64,000 nt of DNA from NCBI RefSeq assembly GCF_000004075.3, contig NC_026658.2, positions 23,052,075 through 23,116,074 of the forward strand, written 5' to 3'. This document shows positions 38,421 through 50,368 of the stretch, piece after piece; position 1 is the first letter of the stretch; each line of letters starts with the position of its first letter. The notes beneath the pieces are model-generated. The model searched no databases, was not told the origin of the DNA, and was given only the letters and a program-made list of their open reading frames with translations. A program made the translations under genes and the position numbers. Source of the stretch: Cucumis sativus. Lineage: Eukaryota > Streptophyta > Magnoliopsida > Cucurbitales > Cucurbitaceae.

Positions 38421-40255
38421 ATTCTGCAGCGTTAAATGACTCTTTTACCCTTACCAGATGACCGTTGCTTCTCAGTGCATTCTACTTATTTCAAACTAAA
38501 ACCAAGAAAACGACTAAAAAGTCCCCAACCTTTCACCGTTAATTTAGACTATTTTATAAAAATTTAGTCTCTATCTCATAAATAATTATTAAAAATTTTA
38601 AAAATATTTTACAAAAATAAACCATAAATTGTTATATACTCAATATTTTTATATAATACATAGTCTACGTCCTAAAATAATAAAAATTGACATCTAATAT
38701 TGGTATTATATTATAAAAACACTAGTGTATAATCTTAGAAATTTTTTTTTCGTAAATATTTGATTTGACCGGTATTAGTTTCTTAAATTAAAAAGATTGG
38801 TTTGGTTATTTGATTTTTGTAAGTGAAATGATACAACATATGATCGGATGTTTTAGTATTAAAAATTATGCACAATATAAATTAGCAATACAACATTGTA
38901 TAAGGGACTATTTGTTTTAATGTAATATATTATATTTCAGATTATTTGGAAGCGATACAAAACTATCATAGATAGTTTGTCCAAGTTAAAAACATATGAC
39001 AAACCGTAAGAACGATCAAAACATATGACAAACGAAGAGTCTTTTCATGTGTTTTTGTATTGTATCGACATAAACAATTTTAATTTTCCTTTAACTAATT
39101 TTCAACTATAAACAATTACTAAAAATGCAATTGTAGATTTTCATAAGAAATAATATGAATATATTTACATAGTATGAAGTTCATGACATTTTGATGTTCG
39201 ACTTAAATGATATACATTATTTAAAGATTAACACCCTTAAGTTTAGTTGTGATTTCTATTTTTTTTTAATTTGTTAAAGAAAATATTTGATTTGAGAATG
39301 GTAAACATAAATGGGTGTTAGGTCAAATGGTCAGCACTCAACCATCTAAAAACTAATTGATTTTTTAAAAAATAACTTAGAATCCATTTTAATTCAAATT
39401 TAAAAACACATTCTATTTATCACTTACAATTTTCTTTTGTTAATATTACATAATTGATAGATGGTAATAACTTATTTACATTTACATCCTACAATTCATA
39501 GCATATAAGTGTATGTAAAAGTAGGAAAAACAAATTGTTATTAGACTAAATATTAAAAAGAGAATGAGAGCTGTGGCCAATGAAACTATATGTAAATATT
39601 ATATTACAATTAGAAAATTTATTTAATCCATTTTTAAAAACGTTTGACTTGACCATCAATGCCATCCCTTTGGGCTTCTTTTAGGTGAGTATGAGATATT
39701 CACATGAATAACACAAATTCAATATTTTTTTTTCACGCTACTTTCATTTTAGGATGTAACATTTGCAAAAAATAGTAAAAGAATTTATGATAATAGGACT
39801 TATGTCATTCCATTTTCTTAATTGAAAAGTAGCAAATTTACAATTGGATAACTCATTGTAAATAGTTAAAACACAATAAATAAAATCATTGTAAACTAAA
39901 CAAATTGGCTAGACGTGCTTTTTTAAAAAATATATATAATTAGATTACAAATTGATATTAAAATAAATAAATTAAACTAAACTATTAATTAATTCTTCAA
40001 TTATAAAATATAAACCTTTTATTATAATGTATCGTCATACATTATATTAATTATTCTTTAAGTAAATTTGAACACTTTAAATTACATCTAATATATATTA
40101 ACCACATTACTCTTTACGAGTTATAAAAAGAACCTAATAGACCTGCAAATTACAAGCTACAACAATATGAAATTGGTTAGTTAAACTCATTAATCACATT
40201 AATCAATATTCGTTAATCGTGTGTACACTCCACAAGACTCATAACTGAACTTTTC
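38421..40255. other. AT-rich spacer, nothing recognised
   Basis: Only short open frames and A/T runs are present; no repeat ends or coding similarity were noticed. Confidence 0.6.
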
Positions 40256-40259
40256 TCGT

Positions 40260-41300
40260 TGTAGATATATTTTTGTGTCCACAAATATAGACCAATAATA
40301 GTAAGTCACTTCTTTGCGAGTGTTTGTAACACTAACGAGTCAAATTACAGTTTTACCTCGGGGTAATTTCTAGTCCTTAAATACTAGTGCTTATCTAATA
40401 AATAACATGCTTATGGTTCAACAAATAAACAGAAATCTTACTCGTGTCATAGAGAGGGTACGTAGGACCATTTGTTTAAGTCTCAAAGACACCATTTAAG
40501 AGAAAACTCATTCATTTACTCTAAAGTTGAGAATGAGTTAATTTCATCTTGTGTGATTCACAACTCCCCAACTCACTCTTGTCCCCAAAATGATAAGATC
40601 GGCAATCTGACCACTCACACCCTTACAATAGTTCAAATACACTTAAGATTAAAACTAAGTTAACTAGGTCATCCTAATAAAATATAAACTTAACTAGTTA
40701 ACAAAGTTATGTCTGTGTTACTATTTCGTGGTTTGGTCTTATGCAAACTCATTATATAGGATACACTCACTCATATGTTACCAACGTTATTGTGTTTGTA
40801 TCAAATACAAAGTCTACAATACAAATGTGACGTTGAGTAATTGTGTTTGTATCAAATACAAAATAAGTTGTATCCACAGTGGTACCTTATCCTTATAATA
40901 TAGACTCGTTAAATTGTATCTCGAACATTGATCCATTTCAAGACTCATCAAACTACTTATGATATTAGTTTATTGAATTTAAGTTATTAAAACAACTGAT
41001 AATCAATAATACACTTTACTAAAATTACAATAATATAACTTTATTAATAACGATCATCGAATTACATATAATAATAAATACTCTCACTCGCATGTCACCT
41101 ATACAAACGTGTTAGATTGTTGCAGTTTTAGTCGTATACATAATATTACTCAGACAAAAGTACTCGATCTTTCTCTATACTATAAATTGTTTAAGTTATA
41201 TCTTGAACACTAATCTATATATCACTTATCAATTATTTTAAGATTTCAATTTATTGAATTTAAATTATTAAGATAAAACTAATTATATACTAATAAATTT
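40260..41300 (-). repeat. Dispersed repeat, probably LTR-derived fossil (inverted copy)
   Basis: The part 40260-41080 is the reverse-complement relative of 13190-13850. It begins AGATATATTTTTGTGTCCAC and contains CTTGTCCCCAAAATGATAAG and GGTACCTTATCC. A further diverged partial copy seems to follow at 41100-41300. No coding parts were seen. Confidence 0.55.
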
Positions 41301-41617
41301 TGGTAGAATTTGGGTTGAGAAACGTAAACCAACTAAAACAACCCTAAACATTCAAAAAATGTGCATTTACTTTCACAATTTGATCAATCTATCTAATGTT
41401 GCTTCGTTTTATTTACTCTAAAACTTTAGAATAGGTATCTTTTCACTTACATCAGGACGACTTTCAATTATAAAAAGTAAGATCCAAACAACGTTTATAC
41501 TAAAAAAAAAAATATAGACTCTAAAACAAACTTTATACTTAAAATCACTTTTTATGACTAAATCTGCTTTTGGGCAAAAGTAATTGTTTCCCTCCTATAC
41601 TTCTTCTTCACTCAGCT

Positions 41618-42281
41618 TCAAGGGTAAATACAGTTCCCATAACCTACAACACCAAAAATTCAAACCACAAATTAAAACAAACACACAAAAGATATAAGAG
41701 TATATTATATATCCATTAAAATTGAACTCACTTGGATCAGTGATGACCATAAGACCAGATCCTCTAAAATCACAGTTCCATTGATTCTTCCCTTTGGAAT
41801 GGTAATACAAACTCATAGCTATGGCCGCACGGTTGATCAAAGTATCAGGATAAGAGCAGGGGCATCCTTTCTGCATTATTCTACAATCTACTTGTGCACA
41901 AGCGTAATTGATATTCGCTAACAACGTCGCTTGATCCGACGAAGGCTTCGGAATACACCACGTTTTCTGCAAATATCACAATCCGCGAATTCAAAATAAT
42001 TATTCAGAGAATTGTTGGTGTGGTTATAATTATTGTTTTGGTTTCTGCAAACCCCTAATTTGATAAGGATGAATAACTCGTCACCTGTGCATTTAGGGCC
42101 AGCAAATCTCGTCCTGAAGAAGGAAGAAGAGGAATAATAATAATCGGAAACAGAAAATTGTTGAGTGATAATTGGAAAAATCAGAGGAATGTGAAAGAGA
42201 AGTGGAGGGAATTAATTTATTACCTGAAAGGAAAGAGAGGAATAGAAGGAGAAAAGAGAGAGAGGCAGCTGGTTTAGCCAT
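41618..42281 (-). CDS. X8-domain secreted carbohydrate-binding protein (115 aa)
   Basis: Four exons on the minus strand: 42281-42224, 42113-42085, 41966-41732 and 41643-41618. Residues 1-20 are a hydrophobic signal peptide (MAKPAASLSFLLLFLSFLSG). The X8 domain follows from about residue 28, with cysteines at 33, 52, 57, 64, 66, 94 and 112 and the signatures KTWCIPKPSSDQATLLANINYAC and NQWNCDF. Family knowledge: X8 domains bind beta-1,3-glucan (callose) and occur in plasmodesmal callose-binding proteins and glucanase tails. This protein is a bare X8 domain; it ends NCIYP with no hydrophobic GPI-anchor signal, so it is probably free in the cell wall. It closely resembles what I recall of At1g78520. 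The 26- and 29-base exons are tiny but keep frame. Confidence 0.85.
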
Positions 42282-44406
42282 TTGAGATTCAGAGAGATAA
42301 TGTATCTGGAAAAGGCGATGATGATTGATGGATGATGAAAAAGAAGATGATTGGGAGGAGGGATTTATAGGAATGGAATAATATGGACTTTTGTGGAGAT
42401 TGGTAACGGCTAGAAATCCATTAATGGTTGAGACGTTACAGTGGGTGGGAGAATCGGAATCTTCTTGGAGGAAAAGGTGGAAAAAGGGTAGAGATCGAAG
42501 CAAGCTCAATGAACGCGCACATGATGCCGACCCTTTTTCTTCTTTTAATTACTTTTTACTCTCTACTTTTACAACAACGTTACTAATTAATAATACACCA
42601 CTTGAGTGTATAACTATTATAGAAACAAGTAAGTGTAGAAGTTTATGCATATAACCATAAATGTGACATTATATAAAAAAAGTAATCAATCTTTTTAATT
42701 ATTACTAATTCAAATGACATGTACTATGAACTCGAGTTACATTCAATTTGTTTATAATTTTTAATAATTATTTTATCATTAAATGTATTAGATTTGTATT
42801 AAAATTTCATCGATATAGATTAATAAATTAATTTAAAAAATCAAATAGGTAGAAGTGAATTAATCACTATTTCGTTTCAAATTCATAGTAGTCTCGTTAT
42901 TTTAAAGTTTATTTAATTTTAATCCATATTTATCCCTTCCTTCAGCTATAGTGTCACAACAAATCTTAACTTTAGTTTTAATGTTAGTCTAGGGTGTACT
43001 TTCTTTTATCTGTGAAATTTTTACCACAAACTTACAAAACATATTTTCATATATTCATATTTTATTGAATGAACATTATTATTATTTAATAAATTTCATA
43101 ATTTTGAAGAATATTGAACCAATTTTACAGTATAGACACCAAAATGGCCGCTTTCACTTTTTTATGTTTTAAAGATCAGTAAATATTTTATTAAAATGTT
43201 ATTTATTTAAGAACATACATCCACTAAAATAAAGTAAAGATCGTTGGTTTTGAATCAATTTAGTTGGGAGGATGATTATAATAATTAAATTGTGTTACTT
43301 TAATTTTACAAAAAGTTACTTTAATTCTACAAAAAGATCAGATCGAGGTGCACCTTGGAAGCAACATACTTTAATTAATTTGTTTTTTTTTTCATAATTT
43401 ATAATTTTTGTCCCAAAATATTGATTTACGATAGTAACAAAAATGTGTTATCTGGTTGCTTCGTTTAATTCAAAGTCATTATTTAGTTTTTACGTGTTTT
43501 ATTTAGTAATTTTGCAAGTATTGAACATAAAAAAAATAGAGCATTAAAAGTCAGCTTAAATACATCGAACTCTGATAAGAAGAGGCTAAATTACCAAGAT
43601 GTCATGCAAGTTTGCAATTGAAAGGTAGAAGGCTTCGAATTAGAGGAGGGTTGATGCCCATTTGTTTGACAAGATGGCAGCCCACAAGTTAGGGCAGGAT
43701 GCCACAATGCTACAAAGCTTTTTGTAAATATTTTCTTCGATTTTAGGTTAAGAACTATGATGCACAAATATTTTGTACGGGGCAAAACAATTTTTATCAA
43801 ATACTTATATATGTACTTGTTACTCAATTGAGTATTTTTGTTTTTATGCTGACATATTAAGTATTTATTTGATACTTTTATCTAAAAGAAAAATATAAGC
43901 AACCCAAGTAATATTTTCCAACTCAAACTTGTGTATTTTTTTTTTCTTTAGTCTTCTTCCTCTCCTCTAATTAATTTGTGTATTTTTTTTCTATTGCATT
44001 CTATCCAATATGGTACTTCCATAATTTATCTCTATTTAAGATTTTCTAAAGAAAAAAATATATCTTCAAGCATAGTAATATGTTAGTTTTTTTAGAAATC
44101 GGTATCCTTATATGTTTGTATCATGAGGAAAGTTTAGTTTGGTTTTACACCATTAGGCTCTGTAATATTTTCTATACAAATCACCTGCTTTATGAGTATG
44201 ATAAGTATGGATGAGGAAGAAACCACAGCAGAGAACTGTTGGTAATACGACAAAGAAATCCAAATCAAAATCTACTGTTTTGGGACATTAACTTGGAACT
44301 CAACAACACCAAAAAATCTCCTCTCTTATCCACTCCTTTTCACTTTTGTATACAACCAATTCAAAATCCCACTCACAGTTTTGAAAAAGCAGAAGAACTC
44401 TCTACA
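42282..44406. other. Divergent spacer between X8 gene and FAP3-like gene
   Basis: The spacer holds both promoters and AT-rich DNA. The stretch 43585-43740 is less AT-rich and has a short minus frame (WHPALTCGLPSCQTNGHQPS) that I do not recognise. No mobile-element ends were seen. Confidence 0.5.
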
Positions 44407-46899
44407 ATGGCTGCAAATGCTGTAAATTCCACCCCATTAAGCCTCCCATTATCCATTCCTACTGGGAAATTGAATTCCAGTCCTACAATTTGCCTTTTAA
44501 CAAAACCCTCAATTCCTACTCTCTCAATTCACTCTACTTTCTCTCTCAGCAACAACAACTTCAGATTTTATTCCAATTTCTCTCTCAGACCTTCTTCTTC
44601 TCTTGCTTCAGGTATCGAAATGTTGAATCATTCTTCCCCATATCTGCTGCTTTTGAACCTTGTATTCGTTATTTTGATGTTAATGGTGAGAAAATATGAA
44701 ACGATTCTTGGGTTTCTGCTTGAGATCGAGCTTTAGGGTCTGTTTGGATTGGCTTTGTAAGTAGCACAAATGTGGTTTTGAGTGAAAGTAAAAGTGTTTT
44801 TATTCGTTTAGAAAATCGATCTAAATAGACACTCTGTTTTTAAAATTTGGAGTTTAGGGTTTGATTCATTTATGAAAACAAATTTGTTGTTGAGAACAGA
44901 TGAAGTTAAGGGTAATGTTGAGTAAAGACTGTAGCTATTTGTAATCAAGTGATGTGTTCATTCATGTGCAAAGCATCTCGGAACTGAAATATGCCGGAAA
45001 GTTCTCAAAACCAAAATTTTTATGAATATCTAGGTTTAATGTACATTTGGAAGTGATTTTGAAATGATTAGCATCATATTCAGAGAATCACTTTTGGAGG
45101 TGATTTAAAGCGATCTTGGACATGAAAAAAAGTGATCTAAACCTTTAACGATCTTTTGGATTGATTGAAGGAAAAAATATTGTGCTGATTGAGAGATTGT
45201 ATCACTTTTAAACCAACAATCTTCTTCTCGAACAACGGACCACAAGCGGTCTTTTGCATTGTTGAAAAAAATATTTTTCAAAAAATTCATTTTTTTAGGA
45301 CTCTTTTGATAAAAGGGTTATCAAACACTCTCATTTTTAAAAAAAATGATTTTTAAATTAAACACTTGAAACTGCATTCCAAACGCACTTAAGTCTCATA
45401 TTGAAATGGATAGAGCATTGGCTCAAAAACACTTGAAAATCGTAATCTTGTTGTCTAATAATGTTCCATTGACTTAATTTGAAGTTGTAGGAAGAATAAT
45501 ATTTCATTTTTGTTATTTTTCTGAGAAAGTATTACTGAAACACTTTGCTTTTTAATCAATGGTTTACAACAGTTGGAAATGCAGGATTTGTGGAGGAACC
45601 TTCAACCAATGTAAAATTTCCAACGTCCTTAACTCTGCCAGGCTGCTCAACTTCGCTGTCGCTGCTTGGCACAGGTCAGTTCACCATGTTTTATACACTG
45701 AATTCTACTGAGAAATACAACTGATTTTATGAAAATTTAAACTGTCAAAATCATCTACAGCTCATATTTTTCCTGCAATGTGTATAAGATAAGAGAACCA
45801 TTAGAACCAAAAGCTCTATCACTGTATGCTGCAATTGGTATTTGGTGCATAAGTTGCATTTCTGCAGGAAAAAAAATATGCTTCCAGCCATCTAAAATGA
45901 GACAATTTTTTACATCTTTTTAGAATCAAACAAAACGATAAACGAACATCGTTAAAGGCACATTTTTGTTCGTTGTAAGAAGTTGATTATTTATTATCCT
46001 AAGGCTACCTATGACTTTTATACATCCAAAATGTTGATACTTTGAACTGAACAATATTCTTCAACCTGATCGTCATAAAGCTGCAAATATTTCAGGTTAT
46101 AGAGAGAAAGTATTTGCAATCATTGGTGTTAAGGTCTATGCTGCAGGACTATACATCAATTCATCTGTCTCAAATGAATTAAATGCTTGGAGGGGACGAT
46201 CAGCTGCTGCAATTCAGGAGGACTCTTCCTTGTTTGATATAATTTTTCAGTGTAATAACCATACATATAAATACATAACTGTATGATTATAGAAGTTGTG
46301 GAAAGTGAGAATGATAATCTCCTTTTCCATTTTTTCCAATGGCTTCAAGGTTGTGTAAGTAACTATAAGTTTATTATCTTCTAATGGCAGCTCGTTCAGA
46401 AAAATCTTTACAGATTGTTCTTGTCCGAGACGTCGATGGAAAAACTTTCTGGGACGCCTTGGATGATGCCATTTCTCCAAGAATCAAAGCACCAACACCG
46501 GATGATGAATCTGCATTATCTACCTTTCGTAGCATCTTTGAGGGACGATCTCTTAAGAAAGGAACTTTCATATTCTTGACTTGGTTGGAACCTCCAAAGA
46601 TGCTCGTATGTTTGAATTTTAACTGAACAACATTCTCTATTCTTTTCCAGCCAATAATGATATTGCATAGACACTCTTAGTTTCATATTTGAGCAAGTTT
46701 CGTTCTGTTTATTCTGATGCGGAGAATTGATGAATTTCAGGTTAGCATCTCGATAGATGGCTCACCAACAGGAATAGATGCTACAATTGAATCAAATAAT
46801 GTGACTTCGTCTCTTTTTGATGTTTTTTTCGGAGACTCTCCTGTTTCTCCTACTTTGAAGGCTTCTGTTGCAACTGGATTGGCTGCAGTTTTGAAATAG
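44407..46899 (+). CDS. FAP3: Plastid CHI-fold fatty-acid-binding protein, FAP3 type (278 aa)
   Basis: Five exons: 44407-44611, 45573-45674, 46096-46251, 46391-46605 and 46741-46899. Exon 1 encodes a Ser-rich, acid-poor stretch typical of a chloroplast transit peptide ([20 protein letters not shown]). From about residue 69 follows the chalcone-isomerase fold: [58 protein letters not shown] and [19 protein letters not shown]. Family knowledge: FAP proteins have this fold, bind fatty acids in the plastid stroma and lack isomerase activity in flavonoid synthesis. The donor of exon 3 is CAGT/GTAATA, chosen because it alone keeps frame. An alternative acceptor in exon 2 (after ATGCAG) would drop four residues. 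The stop lies only 117 bases from the stop of the convergent kinase gene. Confidence 0.87.
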
Positions 46900-47016
46900 A
46901 ACCACAATTTTCTTGTACTTTTATTAGTTTGAATGAAGATTTGGATATGGTTCCACCAAAAAAGTTACAAATGAGAGATTGCAATAAGTGTAATACAAGT
47001 TAGAGAAGGGACTGAC

Positions 47017-49051
47017 TCAAGAATCCGTTACATTGCTATTTGACCTTATCTGCTCAAGCACTTTAACAACCTCTGCCATTGTTGGACGCTGAGCGGGTTC
47101 CGGTTCAAGACACTTCAATGCAATGCTAAATACGACATTAACCTCATCAACCGGACAACAGCCCAAACGACGGTCAAGTACATATTCTTCCCTTTTCTCC
47201 TGAACAACTGTTTTCACCTGTCATTTACATGACACCATGAAAATTAGATAAGGAATAGCTTGTTGTTCAAGTATATACTCTTTATGTGAATGATGTTTCC
47301 AATTTATAGCACTTGAGTACTCAATCCATTGCCTCATGAAAAATGTCACTGCAACATCTTGGCTGTTGGTGAAATGAATGGCTTAAACGGAACGGTTTAC
47401 TCGAACGCATCAATTAAAAACTATTCATTTGTAGAATCAATATTCATGATCAACCAACCTAGAAGCTCTATGACTTTCTTAGGCTACTGAAAATGGTTCA
47501 TGATTCGCTTACCCATGTCACAAGTTTAGTTCCCTCTTCCATAAACGCCTCATCAGTCGGTTTTTTCCCTGTTAAGAGCTCGAGAAGTACTACACCAAAG
47601 CTGTAGACATCTCCTTTCACCGTTGCTCGACCCGTATCAAAGTATTCTGCCAAAATGAAGTTAGTATTTTCCATGTCAAGGGAGCGGTGAAGTAGAATAG
47701 CTTGTTAAATTCTACCTGGAGCCAAGTACCCAAATGTGCCTGCCACAATTGTTGATACATGAGTCTTGTCAGGTTCCATCAGCGTCGCCAATCCAAAGTC
47801 AGACACTTGAGCGTCCATGTTTTCATCCAACAATATGTTGCTTGACTTGATATCTCTATGTATGATGTGTGGGATACAGTCGTGATGAAGGTATGATATT
47901 CCTCTCGCTGCACCTACCGCTATTTTGTAGCGTGATGACCAATCCAAAACCTTCTCATTTGATTTTCCTGAGTACCATCAAATTTAGGACAGAATAATGT
48001 ATATATCATCATTAAGAAGTTTAGAAAAACTGAAGGTTTTGATATATATACATATACCATGTAGATATGCATACAAACTTCCATTAGGCATTAGCTCATA
48101 TACAAGAAGATTATAGTGAGGAGCAGTGTAGTATCCATAAAGCGTCACAACATTCCGATGTTTTATATCGCCCATAGCCTCCAATTCTCTCTCAAATCCT
48201 TGATCTCTTTCTGCACTTCCTCTGTTCAGTCTTTTCACAGCAAATCTCATAGAATCACTTAGTGCAAGTTTGTAAACAATCCCATGCCCTCCAGAGCCAA
48301 TGATGTCCTTGTTGTTTAGTTTTAGTGTTTTCTTCAGGAATGCATCTGATTTTAAGGACTTTGTTGCTGGAGACTTGAACATGACCATCTTCCCACCTGA
48401 TCATATACATTCGTATTAAACTTGTGTAAGACCCCCAATTATCCATACTTATAGGAGGAAGGGTAGAAAAGTAACTGCACAGGGAATTATTATGGAGAAA
48501 TGATTGGAAGGACGTTCTGAGTGGTAGGGCCCACTGGGCTGAGGAATATGTGAGTCTATAAATAGGATTATTAGGTTGGAGTAGCTAGGGTATTTTTATC
48601 TTTTAGGAGGTAGGGCTACAGCAGCCACCAGGGTCTCTTAAAACCAAGAGGCTGGTATGATCTTTTCTGCATTTTTCCTTGTTGTTTCTTGTTATTTCTT
48701 TTCATCTTGTGAATCTGGATCATTTGGCTTTATATATAAATAAAGTAAACCAGAGTACCGCCTCTGTTTAAGCCATTTATACAGTCCTTTCGGTCTAAAT
48801 TATTGTTAGTATCCTAACAACTTGTTACTCTCGCAAGTCGCACCATCTTTAATTCAACTAACTCTATGCATTCTCCTTGTCAAGTTCTGCTTATCAGATT
48901 TGGAAATGTTCATACCTGATATCCCATCTTCATATATTATGTGTCTTCTTTTCCAGCGCTTGTAAAGGAGCAATGCTATGAAGATCTTCGACACGACAAA
49001 AGCGATGCAACTGATTGTGACATAGAATGCTATAGCCTGGCCTTTATCCAT
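47017..49051 (-). CDS. Receptor-like Ser/Thr kinase, At1g78530 type (353 aa)
   Basis: Five coding exons on the minus strand: 49051-48916, 48396-48058, 47967-47716, 47646-47513 and 47217-47017. A single membrane helix at about residues 8-30 ([22 protein letters not shown]) is followed by a basic stop-transfer stretch KRWKRR. The extracellular part is only a few residues. The kinase domain has the Gly-rich loop GSGGHGIVY at 79-87, Lys100 in AVK, HRD at 195-197 and DFG at 215-217, so it should be active. HRD (Arg before Asp) marks the RD class. It agrees with the Arabidopsis protein I recall, including MVMF after the basic stretch. With no ectodomain it probably works with a co-receptor. A solo LTR sits in the first coding intron. 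Confidence 0.9.
48425..48819. mobile_element. Solo LTR (395 bp) in kinase intron
   Basis: It begins TGTAAGACCC and ends ATCCTAACA, with TG and CA termini. ACTTG stands directly on both sides (48420-48424 and 48820-48824), a perfect 5-bp target duplication. Inside are TATA-like CTATAAATAGG and TATATAAATAAAG. No internal retrotransposon region is present. As a solo LTR it looks whole. The identical target duplications suggest a recent insertion followed by LTR-LTR recombination. The family (copia or gypsy) cannot be told. Confidence 0.88.
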
Positions 49052-49580
49052 TTGATTATGCAGACCATGAAAAAATTCAGAACAGTTTACATGGAAGACA
49101 ACCTCAAACTTGTCACATTTCCTCCATTTAACTCTCCATGAAAGTACAAGTTGACTTTCTTTTCAACATATTTCTGAGTTTCAGTGAGCTAAAGTAGCTG
49201 AAGGCTTTTCTCTGCTACAAATGTAAGATACAGAAAAAACTTAATAACACCAATACAGAGATGACATTAGCAACCACAATCTCCAAGATCCATGTGGTTG
49301 GGCCAGTTTTCGAAAGACACAGAACATTTTTCATGAATTTTTCTGGACAAAAAGGAACTTCAAGAATGGAGCTTAAAACAAAGAAGCAAAAAGGACTTGG
49401 TCCATCAAGAGAATGCAAGATTTCAACAGAGAAACATAACAAAAACCAAAGCCAAAAAGAGAAAAGTGCTGTATAAATAAACTTACCGCATCTTCATCAG
49501 TTGTGGCATGAACAGGAATGGAAAGAAGAACAAGAAATAAGATGCATAATTGCAAGAAGATAACAGCTTTGCTTCAGAGA

Positions 49581-49590
49581 CTTATAAATG
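49581..49590 (-). promoter_or_regulatory. TATA-like box upstream of the kinase
   Basis: The minus strand reads CATTTATAAG here. It would start a transcript near 49555, about 500 bases before the coding start, implying a leader with at least one intron (good donor GCG/GTAAGT at 49487/49486). The first ATG of such a leader opens a 16-codon upstream frame at 49543. Confidence 0.4.
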
Positions 49591-50330
49591 GGAAAGGAAG
49601 AGAAGAAAGAGTTCATATCATGATTGGCTTATGTGACAAAAAAAAAAAAATGAAGGCTTTATCATTTGCTCATGTGGGTTTGTGATTTGTCTGTACTTTT
49701 CTGATTGAAATGCCTCCAATTTAATGCAAAATTTGTTAAAAGAGAAAACTGCTAACCACCAATCACATGCTGACACGTGTTTAGAAAAATGTCTTAGAAA
49801 TAGTACCTCAAGAGATTTGGATTATCTTCTCAAACTTAAACATTTCACTTACGCAAAGACTCCTCAAAATCAAGTTGAAATTAATTACTTCAATTTTGAT
49901 TTGCTAAGATTTTCCCCTTATCATGATTGCACAAAGAAGTGAAAGTAGTTGGTTTGTCCCATCAGTTTTTTGTATCTACTCAAAATATTCTGTTTCATTA
50001 ACTTTAGTTTATATGAATAAACAATTGGTTAATCATTTATTATCACAATTCTTTACAAAATTGAGAAGGGTTTTTATGAAAAATACTTTCTTCAAGTTTC
50101 TTCAAGTTTCATGTGGTTGGATCGTACTGTTTACACTTACAGCCTCTCATTTTGAATATTTTGGTTTCAAACATTTTTACACATTGCCTTTTCATTTTGG
50201 CTGCAATTCAAACTTATGACTTTGAGCAACAAATTATTGCTATTATTATTATTTTAGTACAAAAATTCAACCTTTGAAAATAGTTGCAATCAAATACCTA
50301 CCTTGTCTCCTTATAAAGGAAAAGCTTAAG

Positions 50331-50368
<38 letters not shown>

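Noticed and set aside
49373-49555. Secreted-peptide gene upstream of the kinase
   Set aside because: The apparent start codon is TTG and an in-frame stop lies just upstream; kept only as a curiosity in the leader.
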